Numbered from the stretch's first letter, positions 24,658 to 34,132 are shown. The stretch: 64,000 bases of DNA from Comamonas piscis (GCF_014109725.1 NZ_CP058554.1:1116001-1180000); one strand, 5' to 3'. Translations and numbers: made by a program. Notes: generated from the sequence alone by a model not told the origin.

Positions 24658-26595
24658 TTAAAGCTTCACGGCTTGCGGCGTGCCGGTCAGGTAACCCACC
24701 GAGGCGCCAAACTTGTTTTTGTAGTTGGCGTTGATCAGCGGATCGAGCTGGTCCTTGATCTTGGCGTGCAGCGCGCTCCAGTCACCAGGGTGCTGGAAGT
24801 TGCTCATGATGTAGGTCCAGCCGTTGGCTTCGTCCACCGCGTGCAGGCCGGTGGATTCGGCGCCGGCAGGGGTCGACAGGATGCGCGACAGCTGCTTGGT
24901 GTCGGCGTTGTAGGCCCACAAGAAGTTGTTCACGTGGTTGCCGCTGTCCTCACCGATGAACAGGGTGCGCATCTTTTCGGAGAACTTCAGGTTGTCCGGG
25001 CTGGCGATCTTGTCGGGGTTGGAGGTGTTGCCCAGTGCGTCTGCGGCAATGTCCTCACCCATCATCAGCATGTGCGATTGCTGTGGCACCCATTCGCTGT
25101 TGATGGTGGCGCCTTGGCGGTCCTTGATGCCGCCAACCAGATTGTGGGCCAGCACGCCGCCGGCCTTCACGGTCTTGGGGAAGGTCACGTTGTGCTTGGC
25201 ATTCCAGGCCTTGTCACCGTTGATCATCGAGGTCTGGATGTTGGCCAGTGCCGAGTAGGCCACCTTGTCCTTGATATTGACGGTGGTGCCTTCCATCTTG
25301 GTGAACGCCATCGAGCCGCCAACCAGGTTGGCGTAGCGGTGGCTTTCCAGGAAGGCCGCAGCCTTTTCCATACCGGGCTTGAGCTTGAGCCAGGCGGCCT
25401 TGCCGTCCAGGAACACCGCGGTGTAGCTGGCATCTTGCGGGTCGGTGGTCAGCGACTCCATGATGTCGGTGGGCTTGAGGCTATTGGCCAAAGCTTCGAT
25501 TTCGGCGCTGGTGGCGTGGCCCAGGTGGATCCACTCCATCTTGGCGGTCGAGGTGTCGGTCAGCACGTCGGTGTAATGCGCGACGTACAGGTTGCCGGCG
25601 GACAGGTCTTTTTCCTTGTCGGCCACGAACATGAACAGGCCGCCATTGGTGTAGTCATCGCCCATCAGCGCGGTGCGGTTGTCAGGCATCACATGGATCA
25701 GCTCGTGCGAGATGCGACCCAGGCAGTAGTGCTTGGTGACCGTGCCGGTGCCGTCCTTGTTGACGGTGATTTCTGGCAGGTGGCCGTAGTGGTAAGGATT
25801 GGCCGTCGTTTCGTTGCCGAACACATGCTTGCTGTAGGCCTTGAACTGGGCCGAGCTGGCAGCGGTGAAAGCATCGGGTTCGTACTCTTCGCTGGACAGG
25901 TGGGTGTTCCAAGGCGAGAGGCTGGCGCCGCAGGTGATCCACAGGCCGTGGGCCTTGGACATGTCCACGTTGTGGTACTTGACCAGGCTCAGCTTGCCGG
26001 TGTCCTGGTCTTGGTCCAGGGTCAGCACAGCGATGGGCGAAGGCAGGGTGCCGTAAGCATCGCCACCCGACAGGTCCTTGGATGCGTATTCAAACTGCAC
26101 CACGGCAAACACCGGCTTGCCCTTGACGCCGTCCACCTTGGCATCGGCGATCTGGATGATCGAGGAGCCATCGGGGCAGTCGGAGAAGAAGTGGCGCTCG
26201 CTGCCAGCCACGGAGTTGTCCATGATCGGCTGGTTGTTGATGTCGTAGTAGCCGCCCGCCAGGATCTTGCCGCCCTTGCCGTCAGCAACCATGTCGCCGG
26301 TGACGAAGAAGGATTCGTAGGCCAGTGCCACTTCGCGCTTGCTGTCGTCAGCGTACAGAATGGTCATCACGGCGGTGGTCGACGTGGTCGCCATTGCTGC
26401 CGGGTTGGTCAGGTTGGGCGCTGCCATGTTGGAGAAGCTCACCGACTTGAAGGCCGCCGTGGGGCCATCGTCATCACCACCACCGCCGCAGGCGGTCAGC
26501 AGGCCTGCTGCAGACAGGGAGCCAGACAAAGGCAGCAATGGTGCGCTGCCCAGAAATTTCAAAAGACGGCGACGCGAGGTCAGCACTGCGCTCAT
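24658..26595 (-). CDS. phoX: PhoX-family alkaline phosphatase (DUF839), Tat lipoprotein
   Basis: PhoX is a calcium- and iron-dependent phosphatase that releases phosphate from organic esters outside the cytoplasm. The 645-residue protein starts with a twin-arginine signal (SRRRLLKFLG, residues 7-16) leading to a lipobox LTAC with Cys36, followed by GGGGDDD, so it should be Tat-exported and lipid-anchored. Later motifs include the WITCGASLSPWNTHLSSEE segment with its cysteine and glutamates, ELIHV and FIGEDSGNHVNN, typical of the family. The ATG at 26595 follows GGAG. Pho-box-like repeats lie about 120 bases upstream and a leader hairpin lies between. Confidence 0.88.
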   Translation of the reverse strand: MSAVLTSRRRLLKFLGSAPLLPLSGSLSAAGLLTACGGGGDDDGPTAAFKSVSFSNMAAPNLTNPAAMATTSTTAVMTILYADDSKREVALAYESFFVTGDMVADGKGGKILAGGYYDINNQPIMDNSVAGSERHFFSDCPDGSSIIQIADAKVDGVKGKPVFAVVQFEYASKDLSGGDAYGTLPSPIAVLTLDQDQDTGKLSLVKYHNVDMSKAHGLWITCGASLSPWNTHLSSEEYEPDAFTAASSAQFKAYSKHVFGNETTANPYHYGHLPEITVNKDGTGTVTKHYCLGRISHELIHVMPDNRTALMGDDYTNGGLFMFVADKEKDLSAGNLYVAHYTDVLTDTSTAKMEWIHLGHATSAEIEALANSLKPTDIMESLTTDPQDASYTAVFLDGKAAWLKLKPGMEKAAAFLESHRYANLVGGSMAFTKMEGTTVNIKDKVAYSALANIQTSMINGDKAWNAKHNVTFPKTVKAGGVLAHNLVGGIKDRQGATINSEWVPQQSHMLMMGEDIAADALGNTSNPDKIASPDNLKFSEKMRTLFIGEDSGNHVNNFLWAYNADTKQLSRILSTPAGAESTGLHAVDEANGWTYIMSNFQHPGDWSALHAKIKDQLDPLINANYKNKFGASVGYLTGTPQAVKL

Positions 26596-26632
26596 ATCGG
26601 TAACTCCGTGGGGTGTTATGTAGTGTTTGGAT

Positions 26633-26680
26633 GCACCACAGAGGCCCATGAAAGATCCAGGCGAACATACTCTGTGGTGC
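26633..26680 (-). promoter_or_regulatory. Inverted repeat in the phoX leader
   Basis: GCACCACAGAG (26633-26643) and CTCTGTGGTGC (26670-26680) are perfect 11-base complements separated by 26 bases, 38 bases before the phoX start. It could fold in the mRNA leader or bind a dimeric regulator. Confidence 0.55.
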
Positions 26681-26713
26681 GCACGGAGTATCGATCGCAG
26701 CGATGGCAATGGT

Positions 26714-26742
26714 GTGACGGTAATGTGTCGTTTGTATGACGA
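26714..26742 (-). promoter_or_regulatory. Pho-box-like direct repeats upstream of phoX
   Basis: On the minus strand three heptamers TCGTCAT, ACGACAC and CCGTCAC are spaced by four bases (11-bp period). The outer two match five and six of seven positions of CTGTCAY. The arrangement resembles a PhoB site, and PhoX genes are commonly in the Pho regulon. A clear -10 element was not found. Confidence 0.45.
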
Positions 26743-27090
26743 CTATGGGCGCCGTCAGGTGCCGATCAGGGAGCAGGCTGGTGCCTTGAAGGGGCCCTGG
26801 ACGAATGGGATTACCGGGCCGGAAGGTGGCCATTTTCAGCCCGGCGCAGCGGGCGGCGCCGTAACCAGAAATATTGCCTGCATTGTGGGCATCCGTGTGT
26901 AGGACATGCGATCTGGTCAAAGCGCCGCTAAGGTGCTAAAACAAAGCCACGATAACGGTTGCCTAGGGAGGCTCTGCAAAACCCTCGCCAAATGGTATGG
27001 ACGCCATCCGGCCATGGCAGGGAGTTTTGCAGAGGGGTCCTAACAAGTCTGCGGCACGGTCAGCCCCTTTGGTGCCGCCACGGAGGTCGT
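26743..27090. other. Intergenic region upstream of prkA
   Basis: This interval contains the likely prkA promoter and a compact inverted-repeat element at about 26964-27042. No coding frame with family features was seen. Confidence 0.5.
26964..27042. mobile_element. Miniature inverted-repeat element (IS5-like ends)
   Basis: CTCTGCAAAAC (26972-26982) at the left is the reverse complement of GTTTTGCAGAG (27024-27034) at the right, extended by CTCGCC/GGCAGGG and by GGAG/GGTCC outward. Flanking CTAG on the left and CTAA on the right both fit the YTAR target rule of the IS5 group. The interior is palindromic and has no ORF. It ends about 50 bases before the prkA start. Confidence 0.45.
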
Positions 27091-29013
27091 ATGGATGTCA
27101 TCAGCAACTCTGCCGCCCGCTACCAGCGCCTGCGCGAAGAGGAAATGTCGCTCGACGAGTTTCTGGCTTTGTGCCAGCGCGATCCGATGGTCTACGAAGG
27201 GGCAGCACACCGCATGCTGGCAGCGATTGGCGAGCCGGAGATGGTCGATACCCGCAATGATCCGCATCTCTCGCGCCTGTTCGCCAACAAGGTGATCCGC
27301 CGCTACCCCGCCTTTGCCGAGTTCTACGGCATGGAAGATTCCATTGAGCAGGTGGTGAGCTTCTTCCGCCATGCCGCCCAGGGCCTGGAAGAGCGCAAGC
27401 AAATCCTCTACCTGCTGGGCCCGGTGGGCGGCGGCAAAAGCTCCATCGCCGAACGCCTGAAGTACCTGATGCAGAAGGTGCCGTTCTATGCGCTCAAGGG
27501 CTCTCCGGTGAACGAATCACCGCTGGCCCTGTTCGATCCGATGGAGGACGGCCCGGTACTCGAAGAGCAATTTGGCATTCCGCGCCGTTGCCTGAACCAT
27601 GTGCTGTCCCCCTGGGCCGTCAAGCGGCTGGAGGAATACGGCGGCGATATCCGCCAGTTCCGGGTCGTCAAGCGCTACCCCAGCATCTCGCGCCAGGTAG
27701 GCGTGGCCAAGACCGAGCCGGGTGACGAGAACAACCAGGATATCTCCAGCCTGGTCGGCAAGGTCGATATCCGCAAGCTGGAGAACTTTGCCCAGGACGA
27801 CACCGATGCCTATAGCTACTCCGGGGGCCTGTGCCTGGCCAACCAGGGCCTGCTGGAGTTCGTAGAAATGTTCAAGGCGCCGATCAAGGTGCTGCATCCC
27901 TTGTTGACCGCCACACAAGAAGGCAACTACAAAGGCACCGAAGGCTTTGGCGCCATCCCCTTTGATGGCATTGTGCTGGCCCACAGCAACGAGAGCGAGT
28001 GGAAGGCCTTCCGCAACAACCGCAACAACGAGGCCTTTCTGGACCGGGTCTACATCGTCAAGGTGCCGTACTGCCTGCGGGTGTCGGAGGAAGTACATAT
28101 CTACGAAAAGCTGATCCGCGAATCCTCGCTTGCCAGCGCGGTCTGCGCGCCCGGCACCTTGAAGATGATGGCGCAGTTTGCCGCGCTCACGCGCCTCAAG
28201 GAGCCCGAGAACTCCAGCATCTTCAGCAAGATGCAGGTCTATGACGGCGAGAGCCTCAAGGACACCGACCCGCGTGCCAAGAGCTACCAGGAATACCGCG
28301 ACTATGCGGGGGTGGACGAGGGCATGTCCGGCATCTCGACCCGCTTTGCGTTCAAGATCCTGTCCAAGGTGTTCAACTACGACAGTACCGAGGTGGCGGC
28401 CAACCCGGTACACCTGATGTATGTGCTGGAGCAGCAAATCGAGCGCGAGCAGTTCCCGGCGGAGCTGGAAACCAAGTACACCGGCTACATCAAAGAGTAT
28501 TTGTCGCCGCACTACGCCGAGTTCATCGGCAAGGAAATCCAGACCGCCTACCTGGAAAGCTATAGCGAGTACGGCCAGAACATCTTTGACCGCTATGTGA
28601 CCTATGCCGACTACTGGATCCAGGACAGCGAGTACCGCGACACCGACACCGGGGAGGTGTTCGACCGCAATGCGCTCAATGCCGAGCTGGAAAAGGTGGA
28701 AAAGCCCGCCGGCATTGCCAATGCGAAGGACTTCCGCAACGAGATCGTCAACTTTGTGCTGCGTGCGCGGGCCAACAACCAGGGTAAGAACCCCAGCTGG
28801 ACCAGCTACGAGAAGCTGCGCCTGGTGATCGAGAAGAAGATGTTCTCCAACACCGAGGAGCTGCTGCCCGTCATCAGCTTCAATGCCAAGGCCAGTGCCG
28901 AGGATGCGCGCAAGCACGAGGATTTCGTCACCCGCATGGAAGCCAAAGGCTATACGCCCAAGCAGGTGCGCCTGCTGTGCGAATGGTATCTGCGCGTGCG
29001 CAAGAGCAGCTGA
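27091..29013 (+). CDS. prkA: PrkA-type serine protein kinase (YeaG)
   Basis: PrkA proteins have an AAA+ domain and a kinase-like C-terminal domain and act in stress and nitrogen-starvation adaptation. The 640-residue protein carries the P-loop GPVGGGKS (110-117), a YSGGLCLANQGLLEF segment, DGIVLAHSNESEW and the conserved C-terminal KMFSNTEELLPVISF. The ATG has GGAGG five bases upstream. It is followed by yeaH and spoVR homologues, the standard three-gene cluster. Codon usage is like its neighbours. Confidence 0.96.
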   Translation: MDVISNSAARYQRLREEEMSLDEFLALCQRDPMVYEGAAHRMLAAIGEPEMVDTRNDPHLSRLFANKVIRRYPAFAEFYGMEDSIEQVVSFFRHAAQGLEERKQILYLLGPVGGGKSSIAERLKYLMQKVPFYALKGSPVNESPLALFDPMEDGPVLEEQFGIPRRCLNHVLSPWAVKRLEEYGGDIRQFRVVKRYPSISRQVGVAKTEPGDENNQDISSLVGKVDIRKLENFAQDDTDAYSYSGGLCLANQGLLEFVEMFKAPIKVLHPLLTATQEGNYKGTEGFGAIPFDGIVLAHSNESEWKAFRNNRNNEAFLDRVYIVKVPYCLRVSEEVHIYEKLIRESSLASAVCAPGTLKMMAQFAALTRLKEPENSSIFSKMQVYDGESLKDTDPRAKSYQEYRDYAGVDEGMSGISTRFAFKILSKVFNYDSTEVAANPVHLMYVLEQQIEREQFPAELETKYTGYIKEYLSPHYAEFIGKEIQTAYLESYSEYGQNIFDRYVTYADYWIQDSEYRDTDTGEVFDRNALNAELEKVEKPAGIANAKDFRNEIVNFVLRARANNQGKNPSWTSYEKLRLVIEKKMFSNTEELLPVISFNAKASAEDARKHEDFVTRMEAKGYTPKQVRLLCEWYLRVRKSS

Positions 29014-29071
29014 GGCAACAGGGCGCGGCGCGCCGCCACCGAGCGCGCCGGGCAACGGATGGGGGTCACAG

Positions 29072-30340
29072 ATGGCATTGCAAATCATCGACCGCAGGCT
29101 CTCCGGCAAGAACAAGTCGGTGGGCAACCGCGAGCGCTTTGTGCGCCGCTACAAGACGCAGATAGCCGACGCGGTGCGCCGCGCCGTGGCCAAGCGCGAT
29201 ATCCGCCATATCGAGCAGGCCGAGAACATCACCATTCCGCGCAAGGACATCCAGGAGCCCAGCTTTCACCATGGGCAGGGAGGTGTGCGCGACACCGTCC
29301 ACCCGGGCAACACCGAGCATGTGCGGGGCGACCGCATTGCGCGGCCCCAGGGCGGCGCGGGTGGTGGTGGCTCCCAGGCCAGTGATGGCGGTGAGGGCGA
29401 GGACGACTTCACGTTTACCTTGACCAAGGAAGAGTTCATGGAACTGTTCTTTGAAGACCTGGCCCTGCCGCGGCTGCTGCGTACCCACATCGCCAGCACC
29501 TTGCAGTACAAGACGCGGCGCGCCGGCTACAGCCACGACGGCACGCCGCACAACCTGGCCGTACTGCGCACCATGCGCGGCGCCTTGGGCCGGCGGATCG
29601 CACTGACCAAGGCGCCCCACCGCGAGCTCAAAGCGCTCGAAGAGGTACTGGCAGCGCTGCTGGAGCAGGACGATGGCACCAGCGAAGCGGTGGCCGAGCT
29701 GCAGCAACGCATCGCCGGGCTGCAGGCGCGCATGGGCAAGGTGGCCTTTCTGGATCCGCTCGATCTGCGATTTCGCAGCCGCAGCAAGGTGCCCGAGCCC
29801 AGCAGCCAGGCGGTGATGTTCTGCGTGATGGATGTCTCGGGCTCGATGGACCAGGCACGCAAGGATCTGGCCAAGCGCTTCTTCATCCTGCTGTACCTGT
29901 TCTTGACGCGCCACTACGAAAAGATCGAGATTGTCTTTATCCGCCACCACACCCAGGCGGCCGAGGTGGGTGAGGACGAGTTCTTCCATTCCACCGAAAG
30001 CGGCGGCACCGTGGTCAGCAGCGCGCTGGTGCTGCTTGACCAGGTCATCCGCGCACGCTACCCGGTCGCGGACTGGAACATCTACGTGGCCCAGGCCAGC
30101 GATGGCGATAACTTTGGCGACGATGGCGGCAACTGCCGCAGCCTGCTGGCAGACAAGATCCTGCCGTTGGTGCGCTACTTTGCCTATGTGCAGGTGGTGG
30201 CGCAGGAGCAAAACCTGTGGCAGGAATACAGCCAGCTCTTGCCGCTGTTCGCCCAGTTTGCAATGCGCAAGGTCTCGGAGGCTGGCGATATTTACCCGGT
30301 GTTCCGTGATCTGTTCAAGAAGGAAGGGGTGACGGTATGA
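29072..30340 (+). CDS. yeaH: YeaH/YhbH family protein (DUF444)
   Basis: This is a partner gene of PrkA. The 422-residue protein has a basic N-terminus (RERFVRRYKTQI), a glycine-rich linker (about 93-110) and a C-terminal von Willebrand factor A-like domain with the MIDAS sequence DVSGS (254-258), which binds a divalent ion. The biochemical role is not established. The start at 29072 is preceded by GGGGGTC. Its stop overlaps the spoVR start by four bases, so the two are translationally coupled. Confidence 0.93.
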   Translation: MALQIIDRRLSGKNKSVGNRERFVRRYKTQIADAVRRAVAKRDIRHIEQAENITIPRKDIQEPSFHHGQGGVRDTVHPGNTEHVRGDRIARPQGGAGGGGSQASDGGEGEDDFTFTLTKEEFMELFFEDLALPRLLRTHIASTLQYKTRRAGYSHDGTPHNLAVLRTMRGALGRRIALTKAPHRELKALEEVLAALLEQDDGTSEAVAELQQRIAGLQARMGKVAFLDPLDLRFRSRSKVPEPSSQAVMFCVMDVSGSMDQARKDLAKRFFILLYLFLTRHYEKIEIVFIRHHTQAAEVGEDEFFHSTESGGTVVSSALVLLDQVIRARYPVADWNIYVAQASDGDNFGDDGGNCRSLLADKILPLVRYFAYVQVVAQEQNLWQEYSQLLPLFAQFAMRKVSEAGDIYPVFRDLFKKEGVTV

Positions 30341-31965
30341 ACCTGTCCCAATACCCCGTGCTCGCGCGGCGCAAGGGCGGCCAGCCGTGGAAGGTCGCGT
30401 TCTCCGGCGACCGCTCGCAGCGCCCCGTGCCTGCCACGCCCTTGCCGGCGGGCCAGCGCCCCCGGCAGCCCCTGCCCGACCCCAGCGACTGGACCTTTGA
30501 GCTGATCGAGCGCTACCACGCCGCCATTGCCGAGACGGCCGAGCGCTATGGCCTCGACACCTACCCCAACCAGCTCGAAGTGATATCGGCCGAGCAGATG
30601 ATGGATGCCTATGCCAGTGTCGGCATGCCGGTGGGCTACCGCCACTGGAGCTATGGCAAGGAGTTCTTGGCCACCGAGCGGCGCTACCGCCGGGGCCATA
30701 TGGGGCTGGCCTACGAAATCGTCATCAACGCCAACCCCTGCATCAGCTACCTGATGGAGGAGAACACCACCGCGATGCAGGCGCTGGTGATTGCCCATGC
30801 GGCCTATGGCCACAACAGCTTCTTCAAGGGCAACTACCTGTTTGGCATGTGGACGGACGCGGGCAGCATCATCGACTACCTGGTCTATGCCCGCGACTTT
30901 ATCGCCCAGTGCGAGGAAAAGCATGGCATCGATACGGTGGAGCAGTGGCTCGATTCCTGCCATGCGCTGTCCAACTTGGGCGTGGACCGTTACCGCCGCC
31001 CGTCGAAGAAGACCCTGGCGCGCGAGCGGGCCGAGCGGGAGCTGCGCGAGGCCTATGCCCAGCAGCAGGTCAACGAGCTGTGGCGCACCCTGCCGGCGCG
31101 CCCCGACAAAAATAGCACCGCGCAGCACCATGAGCGCTTTCCCAAAGAGCCTGAAGAGAACCTGCTGTATTTCATCGAAAAGAACGCACCGCTGCTGGAA
31201 CCCTGGCAGCGCGAGGTGGTGCGCATTGTGCGCAAGATTGCCCAGTACTTCTACCCGCAGCGCCAGACCCAGGTGATGAACGAGGGCTGGGCCACCTTCT
31301 GGCACTACACCTTGCTGAACACCTTGTACGACGAGGGCTGGCTTACCGATGGCGTGATGATCGAGTGGCTCTCATCGCACACCAATGTCATCTACCAGCC
31401 GCCGGTGGGCCACCGCGCCTACAGCGGCATCAACCCCTATGCGCTGGGTTTTGCGATGTACCGCGATATCCAGCGCATCTGCGAGCACCCCACCGATGAG
31501 GACCGGCGCTGGTTCCCCGATCTGGCTGGCACGCCTTGGCTGCCGGCATTGCACCATGCCATGCAAAACTACAAGGATGAGAGCTTTATCGGCCAGTACC
31601 TGAGCCCCAAGCTGATACGCGATATGCGCATGTTCTCCATCCACGACGATGCCAGCGAGCGCGAGCTGCTGGTCAGCGCCATCCACAACGAAGACGGCTA
31701 CCGCAACCTGCGCCAAACTCTGTCGCAGCAGTACGACCTGGGCGCGCGCGAGCCCAATATCCAGGTCTGGAACGTGAACCTGCGCGGCGACCGCTGTCTG
31801 ACCCTGCGGCACACGCAATACCAGGGCCGCCCGCTGTCCGAGGATGTGCAGGAAGTGCTGAAACACGCCGCACGCCTCTGGGGCTTTGGCGTGCAGCTGG
31901 AAAGCGTCAACAGCGATGGCGATGTGCCGGTGCTACTGCAGTCGGTGCCAGCGCCGCCGGCTTGA
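30337..31965 (+). CDS. SpoVR family protein (YcgB)
   Basis: This is the third member of the prkA cluster, 542 residues. SpoVR was named from Bacillus cortex formation, but homologues are widespread in non-sporulating bacteria. Conserved segments include MPVGYRHWSYGKEF, EIVINANPCISYLMEEN, MNEGWATFWHYTLLN and YRDIQRICEHPT. Histidine- and glutamate-rich segments (HNSFFK, NEGWATFWH) suggest metal binding, which is an inference. It is coupled to yeaH by an ATGA overlap and is convergent with cca. Confidence 0.94.
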   Translation: MNLSQYPVLARRKGGQPWKVAFSGDRSQRPVPATPLPAGQRPRQPLPDPSDWTFELIERYHAAIAETAERYGLDTYPNQLEVISAEQMMDAYASVGMPVGYRHWSYGKEFLATERRYRRGHMGLAYEIVINANPCISYLMEENTTAMQALVIAHAAYGHNSFFKGNYLFGMWTDAGSIIDYLVYARDFIAQCEEKHGIDTVEQWLDSCHALSNLGVDRYRRPSKKTLARERAERELREAYAQQQVNELWRTLPARPDKNSTAQHHERFPKEPEENLLYFIEKNAPLLEPWQREVVRIVRKIAQYFYPQRQTQVMNEGWATFWHYTLLNTLYDEGWLTDGVMIEWLSSHTNVIYQPPVGHRAYSGINPYALGFAMYRDIQRICEHPTDEDRRWFPDLAGTPWLPALHHAMQNYKDESFIGQYLSPKLIRDMRMFSIHDDASERELLVSAIHNEDGYRNLRQTLSQQYDLGAREPNIQVWNVNLRGDRCLTLRHTQYQGRPLSEDVQEVLKHAARLWGFGVQLESVNSDGDVPVLLQSVPAPPA

Positions 31966-31996
31966 CATGGGGGGCCTGACCAGGTGCCTCAGTGGC

Positions 31997-33256
31997 TCAG
32001 GGCTGCCCGTTGACAGCGTCTGTCGCCATGATCTGTGCCACCGCCTGGCAGCGCGCCTCATGCACCATCGCGCCAATCTCGGCGCCTTTGCGGCCGGTGC
32101 GGGCGGCGCGTTCTGCCACATCCTTGGTGCTGACACCTTGCGCTATAGCCAGCAGCCGCAGCAGTTGGGCGCGTTGCGGGTAGGGCTTGTCGCCTAGCCC
32201 CAACCGCCCTTGGGCATCGCACTGGCAGGCGAGCAGCGCATCGGCAAAGCGCTCGGGTTTGCGAAAGGCGTCGCAGCGCTCCAGCAGCCGCACGACGGCA
32301 GCCGGCGCAATGCCCGGGCTGCGGTGGATATTGCCGTGCTCGGCGGCGACCACCAGCGCCAACTCAGCGCAGTCGCTGGGCACGCGCAGGCGCTGCTGTA
32401 CGGCGCGCGCCAACTCCACACTGCGCTCCTCATGGCCGATATGGCGGGGCAGTACATCGGGCGGGGTGGTGCCCTTGCCCAGGTCATGCGCAATGCAGGC
32501 CCAGCGCACAGGCAGCGCGGCATCCAGCTGGGCGGCGCGGTCCAGCACCATCATCACGTGGATGCCGGTATCCACCTCGGGGTGGTAGTCGGCCCGCTGG
32601 GGCACGCCCCAGAGCCGGTCCAGCTCGGGCAGCAGGCGAGCAAGGGCACCGCAATCGCGCAGGACGTCGAACATGCGTGATGGCCGCGTCTCCATCAGCC
32701 CGCGCGCCAGCTCCTGCCAGACGCGCTCGGGCACCAGCGCATCGACCTCGCCATCGACCACCATCTGGCGCATCAACGCCAGGGTTTCTGGAGCGACGGA
32801 GAAATCATCAAAACGTGCCGCAAAGCGCGCCAGGCGCAGGATGCGCACGGGGTCTTCGCGGAAGGCCTCGGTCACATGGCGCAGCACCCGGGCCTGCAGA
32901 TCGGCCTGGCCGCCATAGGGGTCGGTGACGGGGTCGCTGCCGTTCCAGTCGGCGGGGGCGGCCATGGCATTGATGGTCAGATCGCGCCGGGCCAGGTCCT
33001 GCTCCAGGGTCACATCGGGCGAGGTGGCAATGCTGAAGCCCCGGTAGCCCCGGCCGGACTTGCGCTCGGTGCGGGCCAGCGCATATTCCTCATGCGTGCG
33101 GGGGTGCAGAAAGACCGGGAAATCCTTGCCGACCGGCACAAAGCCCTGGGCCAGCATGGCCTCGGGGGTGGAGCCCACGACCACCCAGTCGTGGTCATTC
33201 ACCGGCAGGCCCAAGAGGCGGTCGCGCACCGCGCCGCCAACCATATATGTGTTCAT
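31997..33256 (-). CDS. cca: Multifunctional CCA-adding tRNA nucleotidyltransferase
   Basis: This enzyme adds or repairs the CCA end of tRNAs. It has the class II nucleotidyltransferase motif GGAVRD (7-12) with DHDWVV (21-26) and the RRDLTINA segment, then a C-terminal HD domain (CIAHDLGKG) that gives phosphodiesterase and phosphatase activity in the multifunctional form. Length is 419 residues. It starts nine bases after the rpiR stop on the same strand, so the two are probably co-transcribed although functionally unrelated. Confidence 0.95.
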   Translation of the reverse strand: MNTYMVGGAVRDRLLGLPVNDHDWVVVGSTPEAMLAQGFVPVGKDFPVFLHPRTHEEYALARTERKSGRGYRGFSIATSPDVTLEQDLARRDLTINAMAAPADWNGSDPVTDPYGGQADLQARVLRHVTEAFREDPVRILRLARFAARFDDFSVAPETLALMRQMVVDGEVDALVPERVWQELARGLMETRPSRMFDVLRDCGALARLLPELDRLWGVPQRADYHPEVDTGIHVMMVLDRAAQLDAALPVRWACIAHDLGKGTTPPDVLPRHIGHEERSVELARAVQQRLRVPSDCAELALVVAAEHGNIHRSPGIAPAAVVRLLERCDAFRKPERFADALLACQCDAQGRLGLGDKPYPQRAQLLRLLAIAQGVSTKDVAERAARTGRKGAEIGAMVHEARCQAVAQIMATDAVNGQP

Positions 33257-33265
33257 CGGCCGAGT

Positions 33266-34132
33266 TTACTTGCCTGCGGCCTGCACATAGACGCCGCTGC
33301 TGTGCAGCTCGCCCTCGGCCGATTCGATGCGTGCCACCGCCTGCGGGCCCGCGCGGCTGACCAGCACTTCCAGCAGCGATTCGGCCAGTGCCTGGGCGGC
33401 GGTGACCGATGGGAAAAAGGAGGGGCTGTTGACCGCAAACAGCAGGGTTTCATCGGCCGCCAGCGACAGCGGCGAAGCCAGGCTGTCCGTCAAGGCCAGC
33501 ACTTTGCATCCCCGCGCACGGGCCAGCTCGACCGCATGCACGGTCTCGTGCGAATAGGGCGCAAAGCTGATGGCGACCAGCACATCGCCGGGGTCGATCG
33601 CGCGCAGCTGCATCTCGCGCACGCCGCCCATGCCTTCGAGCAGATGCACCGAGCGGCGGAACAGGCGGTAGACATAGACCAGCGAGAACGCCACCGGAAA
33701 GCAGGCGCGCATGCCCATCACATGCACTTGCTCGGCCTTCTCCAGTAGCTTGGCGGCGGTTACCAGGCGCGCTGCGCTGTGCTGCTCGGTCACATCCAGG
33801 TTGCTGCGCTGCATCGCAAACATCTCGGCCGTGAGCTGTTTGTCGCGGGCGCGGCCCAGCAGGCTGCGTGCGCGCTCACCGTATTGGTTGCCGGCCTCGC
33901 TGGCCAGGCCCATGTCGGCGGTCAGCGCCTGCTTGAAGGGGTTCCAGCCCTCAAAACCGCAGGTCTGGGCAAAGCGCACCAAGGTGGTGGGCGGCACCTG
34001 GGCATGCAAGCCCACATTGCGCATCGACTGCGTGACCACCTCATTGGGGTGGTCCAGCACATAGCGCGCCACTTGCTGCAGCGACGGGCTCAGGGAGGCA
34101 AAGCGGTCTCGCAATTGGTCGATTACGCCCAT
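33266..34132 (-). CDS. MurR/RpiR-family transcriptional regulator
   Basis: The protein has an N-terminal RpiR helix-turn-helix (PSLQQVARYVLDHPNEVVTQ, then VPPTTLVRFAQTCGFEGW) and a C-terminal SIS domain that normally binds a sugar phosphate or similar effector (AISFAPYSHETVHAVELARA). It has 288 residues. It is divergent from a polar amino-acid-type binding protein, with a perfect 16-base palindrome in the gap that is a good candidate operator. Confidence 0.88.
   Translation of the reverse strand: MGVIDQLRDRFASLSPSLQQVARYVLDHPNEVVTQSMRNVGLHAQVPPTTLVRFAQTCGFEGWNPFKQALTADMGLASEAGNQYGERARSLLGRARDKQLTAEMFAMQRSNLDVTEQHSAARLVTAAKLLEKAEQVHVMGMRACFPVAFSLVYVYRLFRRSVHLLEGMGGVREMQLRAIDPGDVLVAISFAPYSHETVHAVELARARGCKVLALTDSLASPLSLAADETLLFAVNSPSFFPSVTAAQALAESLLEVLVSRAGPQAVARIESAEGELHSSGVYVQAAGK

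Noticed and set aside
24571..26739. A 722-codon plus-strand frame
   Set aside because: It lies antisense to phoX, which has full family features, a Tat signal and a ribosome site.
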